Shown piece by piece: positions 61,383-64,000 of a stretch of 64,000 nt of DNA; the stretch's first letter is position 1, and each line of letters starts with the position of its first letter. The notes below the pieces were generated by a model. It searched no databases. It was not told the origin of the DNA and worked only from the letters and a program-made list of their open reading frames with translations. Both the position numbers and the translations under genes were made by a program. Origin of the DNA: Olivibacter sp036959255 (GTDB lineage Bacteria; Bacteroidota; Bacteroidia; Sphingobacteriales; Sphingobacteriaceae); NCBI RefSeq assembly GCF_036959255.1, contig NZ_JAWMTI010000005.1, forward strand, positions 248,001 to 312,000, in the 5' to 3' direction.

Positions 61383-62417
61383 TTACTGACTGCTTTCCGC
61401 TCCCTCTTCTTTTGTTTCCTTCAAACTTGCCTTTTCCTTCCTTTTACTACTTTCTTGCTTCTTATTTCGTAAATAATCCTCATCTTTCGAAACCAGCTCA
61501 TCTGGATTAACTCCTTTCGGATTTTGCCATAGACGTGTTTTATATTGCTGGATTTTATCTTCAATTTCCACGGCAGAGGTGTCCTCTTCCCCTTGTGCAT
61601 ATTGCATTTGTTGACTTGGGGACGATTGTCTCACAATTTTGCTAGCGAACTTACGCTGAACGAACAAATCATCCATTGTCATGTCATAGAGCTCTTTGTC
61701 CGGATCGGAAACATCCATTTGTACCAGGGTGTATCGCAACTGCGGGAAATAAAGCCAAAATGCCGGTGTTTCTCCTACAGACTCGGCCAATTCAGCTGAA
61801 GAATTTATCGTCATTAAAGGTGCCACCCCTATAATTCTACTTTCTAATTTACCTCTTTGCTTATCGAAAAAGATATCCTCTTTTATCCGAAACTTCGTCA
61901 CCTTTTCTGGATTGAATTCATTGAGGGTCATCTTTGCATCAATCTGATTACCCTCATTATCAAAAATAGGCACCAAAACGCTGTCTGTGAATCGAGCCTC
62001 TCCTTCTTTAGCGGTTAATCTTGTTTTGAAACCATCATCTTCCGGATTATACGGAGTCAATTTGCCTTCCTTTATACCTTTCATGATAGCCTCCATGAGC
62101 GAAGCTCCAGGGATTGCGAAGATATAATTCTCTTTATCTTTTAAGTCAATATCTCTCCACACCCGTTTATAAAATCGAATGTTTTTTGGATTGACTTTTG
62201 GGTAAGCAAATGGTACAGCATCATGTAAATCATTTACTTGATAATATCCGTCCATTTGAGGAACAGTGTCAACCAACAATGTATTACTTTTACCTAACAT
62301 GGAATCGGAAGCAACCCGTCCCAATCGTTCATCGGCCATGGTCGTATCTGGTATTTCTTGTGCCAGCAATGTAGTAAAGCTGAAGAAACTTAATATTGCG
62401 ATCAAAAACGTTTTCAT
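61383..62417 (-). CDS. gldN: Gliding motility/T9SS protein GldN
   Basis: A 344-residue periplasmic protein, start ATG 62417 (MKTFLIAILSFFSFTTLLAQ signal). An in-frame ATG at 62486 adds 23 residues before the signal and is less likely. The body matches GldN: KRVWRDIDLKDKENYIF, RIKEDIFFDKQRGKLESRII, PAFWLYFPQLRYTL, and a C-terminal IQQYKTRLWQNPKGV. It binds the GldK lipoprotein ring under the outer membrane. It sits directly after gldK, not after gldM as in the usual K-L-M-N order. About 50 acidic/basic residues at the C-terminus extend it beyond the usual length (E, K, S-rich tail). Confidence 0.9.
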   Translation of the reverse strand: MKTFLIAILSFFSFTTLLAQEIPDTTMADERLGRVASDSMLGKSNTLLVDTVPQMDGYYQVNDLHDAVPFAYPKVNPKNIRFYKRVWRDIDLKDKENYIFAIPGASLMEAIMKGIKEGKLTPYNPEDDGFKTRLTAKEGEARFTDSVLVPIFDNEGNQIDAKMTLNEFNPEKVTKFRIKEDIFFDKQRGKLESRIIGVAPLMTINSSAELAESVGETPAFWLYFPQLRYTLVQMDVSDPDKELYDMTMDDLFVQRKFASKIVRQSSPSQQMQYAQGEEDTSAVEIEDKIQQYKTRLWQNPKGVNPDELVSKDEDYLRNKKQESSKRKEKASLKETKEEGAESSQ

Positions 62418-62486
62418 ATGATAATCCTTTTTCAACAAAATAGTTTTAAATTTCGGTATATACATCGTCATATAACCGGAAATCAT

Positions 62487-63827
62487 TTAATTTTTATACT
62501 TCCTGGTTTTTACCTGCGGTGTTGTCATTTCAAAAGCCGACATCACGCACCTGAAGCCTATATAGGAGTGTGCATCTTGCTGTTGCTCGTAACTTCTTGC
62601 ATCGCTGTTCAACATACTTCCATTATCTTTCCAAGAACCTCCTCTTACAACCTTACGCTTCAAGGCATAACTAGCGTTATCATCTGCATCGTACAATAGA
62701 ACTGGATTTAGATCGTTCACGAATTCAATTGCAGACGGACTGAAAGCATCCAATGTCCATTCTGATACATTCCCCGCCATATTGTAAACGCCAAAAGCAT
62801 TCGGTGTATACGCTTTCACCGGAACCGTAAAAGTTGATCCATCTCTTGAATAGGTTCCTTCTTCTTGCTTGAAGTTAACAGCTAATCTTTTTTTGTCAGA
62901 TTTCCGATCACTTATTGTCAGCCTAGTTCGTTGGATAGTATCTATAGGATCGAGTTTCCCTTCGGCGGCATACTGCCATTGAGCTTCAGTCGGCAAGCTA
63001 AACGTTAACTGGTAACCTTTCAAGTAAGAATTTTTCTGCAAACTCGCCATAATTTCTTTTCCTCGCCAATCAGCATATGCTCTCGCCTGCTTCCAGCTTA
63101 CACCAACTACGGGATTGTGATCAAATGATTTATGGGAAAAATAATTCGCATCCATAGCATTCATCTGTGCATTCGGAAAATCTTTCGACCATATATCTTC
63201 TATTGGCATTACGCCCACCGTATCGGTCACATATTCATCGTTTCTCCTGCCGTCCATCTTCAAATACGAGAAACGATATTTAAGTAATTCACTATTCAGC
63301 ACCCTTTTACCAGCTTTCATCGTTAGCATAGGTCGTATTTTTTCTTGGATTTCGGCATTTTTACTCTGCCACAGAGGGGATTCTTTTTTTATCTTTTTCC
63401 AATCTATTAGCCTTTCCGCATCTATATTACCAGCTTCATTTGCATCGTTATTCGGCTGTTCAAGGAAATACTGATCATCTTTTATGTAATCAACTACAGC
63501 AACCGAATCGGCAACCCAATTTACAAATTCTCGATACTGCTTGTTAGTAACTTCTGTCTCATCAATAAAAAAAGCACTTAAGCTTACATTCTTTCCAACA
63601 TTGCTACTATCCTGAGAACTCTTATAAAAAATAGTTCCAGAAGGGATGTATACCATTCCGGGAGGCGCCGGCAACCTGTTTCCTCGAAACGAGGAAACTC
63701 GTGGAGAATCATATAATTTATTCGATTTACATGCGGCCATGAATAATATCACTGTTATTAACCCGCCAAACGTAGCACCCTTAGCGATCCAACTAAACCT
63801 GTTTAAAACTCTCATTTCAATTATCAT
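62487..63827 (-). CDS. gldK: Gliding motility/T9SS lipoprotein GldK
   Basis: A 446-residue outer-membrane lipoprotein with lipobox LFMAAC (Cys33 from ATG 63827). ATG 63815 is an alternative start. The mature part is an FGE-sulfatase-like fold: PPGMVYIPSGTIFY, FFIDETEVTNKQYREFV, VVGVSWKQARAYADW, LPTEAQWQYAAEG, NMAGNVSEWTLDA and VVRGGSWKDN, lacking evidence of enzymatic use. With GldN it forms the periplasmic ring of the T9SS. It is first in the operon here, and the next gene is gldN, 69 bases away. Confidence 0.95.
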   Translation of the reverse strand: MIIEMRVLNRFSWIAKGATFGGLITVILFMAACKSNKLYDSPRVSSFRGNRLPAPPGMVYIPSGTIFYKSSQDSSNVGKNVSLSAFFIDETEVTNKQYREFVNWVADSVAVVDYIKDDQYFLEQPNNDANEAGNIDAERLIDWKKIKKESPLWQSKNAEIQEKIRPMLTMKAGKRVLNSELLKYRFSYLKMDGRRNDEYVTDTVGVMPIEDIWSKDFPNAQMNAMDANYFSHKSFDHNPVVGVSWKQARAYADWRGKEIMASLQKNSYLKGYQLTFSLPTEAQWQYAAEGKLDPIDTIQRTRLTISDRKSDKKRLAVNFKQEEGTYSRDGSTFTVPVKAYTPNAFGVYNMAGNVSEWTLDAFSPSAIEFVNDLNPVLLYDADDNASYALKRKVVRGGSWKDNGSMLNSDARSYEQQQDAHSYIGFRCVMSAFEMTTPQVKTRKYKN

Positions 63828-64000
63828 TTTTTAATGGCGACGGAGAACGTTCAATAAAGAACATCCCCATTTATTTTATACTTTTTCTATTTGTCACTAG
63901 GTGATTTTACATTTTTTTTGATGACTCCTATGCAAATACCGCCATAAGCCATCAAAATAAATTGATCTTTCTTTAAATGCACTATTTTCTCTATAAAATG
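63828..64000. other. Region upstream of gldK at the window edge
   Basis: These 173 bases contain no gene and should hold the gldK promoter. I see no clear TAnnTTTG box. Poly-T runs near 63913 are the only feature. Confidence 0.4.

Noticed and set aside
1..64000. tRNA, rRNA, insertion sequences, prophage, restriction or toxin genes
   Set aside because: I looked for these in intergenic gaps and in the predicted products and saw none.

Overview
The window looks like the chromosome of a Bacteroidota bacterium, probably of the Sphingobacteriaceae type. It has a SusC/SusD pair, type IX secretion/gliding genes (gldK, gldN, gldL, gldM), an UpxY-like NusG paralogue, AT-rich intergenic DNA and several promoter candidates of the Bacteroidota form TTTG-N(19-24)-TAnnTTTG. 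The family assignment is inference from protein flavour. I see no rRNA, tRNA, CRISPR array, transposase or prophage module.

Layout. 1-1249: 3' part of glmS. 1569-2753: an orphan cytoplasmic histidine kinase and a divergent small acidic protein. 2890-13296 (minus): a polysaccharide utilisation locus in transcription order susC, susD, hairpin, GH92, BSP-type metalloprotease, GH92. A two-component pair (13520-15675) is divergent from susC and is the likely regulator. 15724-19529 (minus): an SGNH/MBOAT O-acetylation pair and a Gfo/Idh/MocA oxidoreductase. 19780-27955: a dense signalling island with a receiver protein, a 7TMR-DISM histidine kinase, a GNAT-like acyltransferase, an E1/ThiF-like protein, a second receiver, a receiver-kinase hybrid, two unrecognised proteins and a NarL-type regulator. 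28354-28878: a small lipoprotein.

29230-57036: a large exopolysaccharide/capsule region. Minus-strand genes include an initiating sugar-phosphate transferase, a FemAB-like protein, GT4, GT2 and GT56 glycosyltransferases, an acetyltransferase, an O-antigen polymerase-like protein, a Wzc-type tyrosine kinase, a Wza-type export lipoprotein and a sugar aminotransferase. Two related TIM-barrel glycosidases sit inside this locus. An UpxY-like antiterminator, an XRE regulator and a phosphohexomutase run the other way, followed by a minus-strand block of GT2, pyruvyltransferase, nitroreductase and flippase, then an OafA-type acyltransferase. 57094-63827 (minus): GDP-fucose synthase and the gliding/T9SS genes in the unusual order K-N-(OMP)-L-M.

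How it fits together. glmS, the phosphohexomutase and fcl supply sugar precursors. The EPS region initiates, decorates, polymerises and exports a fucose- or amino-sugar-containing, probably acetylated and pyruvylated polymer. The PUL appears to attack mannan or high-mannose glycans. One of its two GH92 enzymes carries Gln where the other has the catalytic-acid Glu, suggesting a mannose-phosphodiester decapping role. The most unusual island is the E1-like/GNAT/kinase operon at 20.2-26.5 kb, whose function I cannot name.
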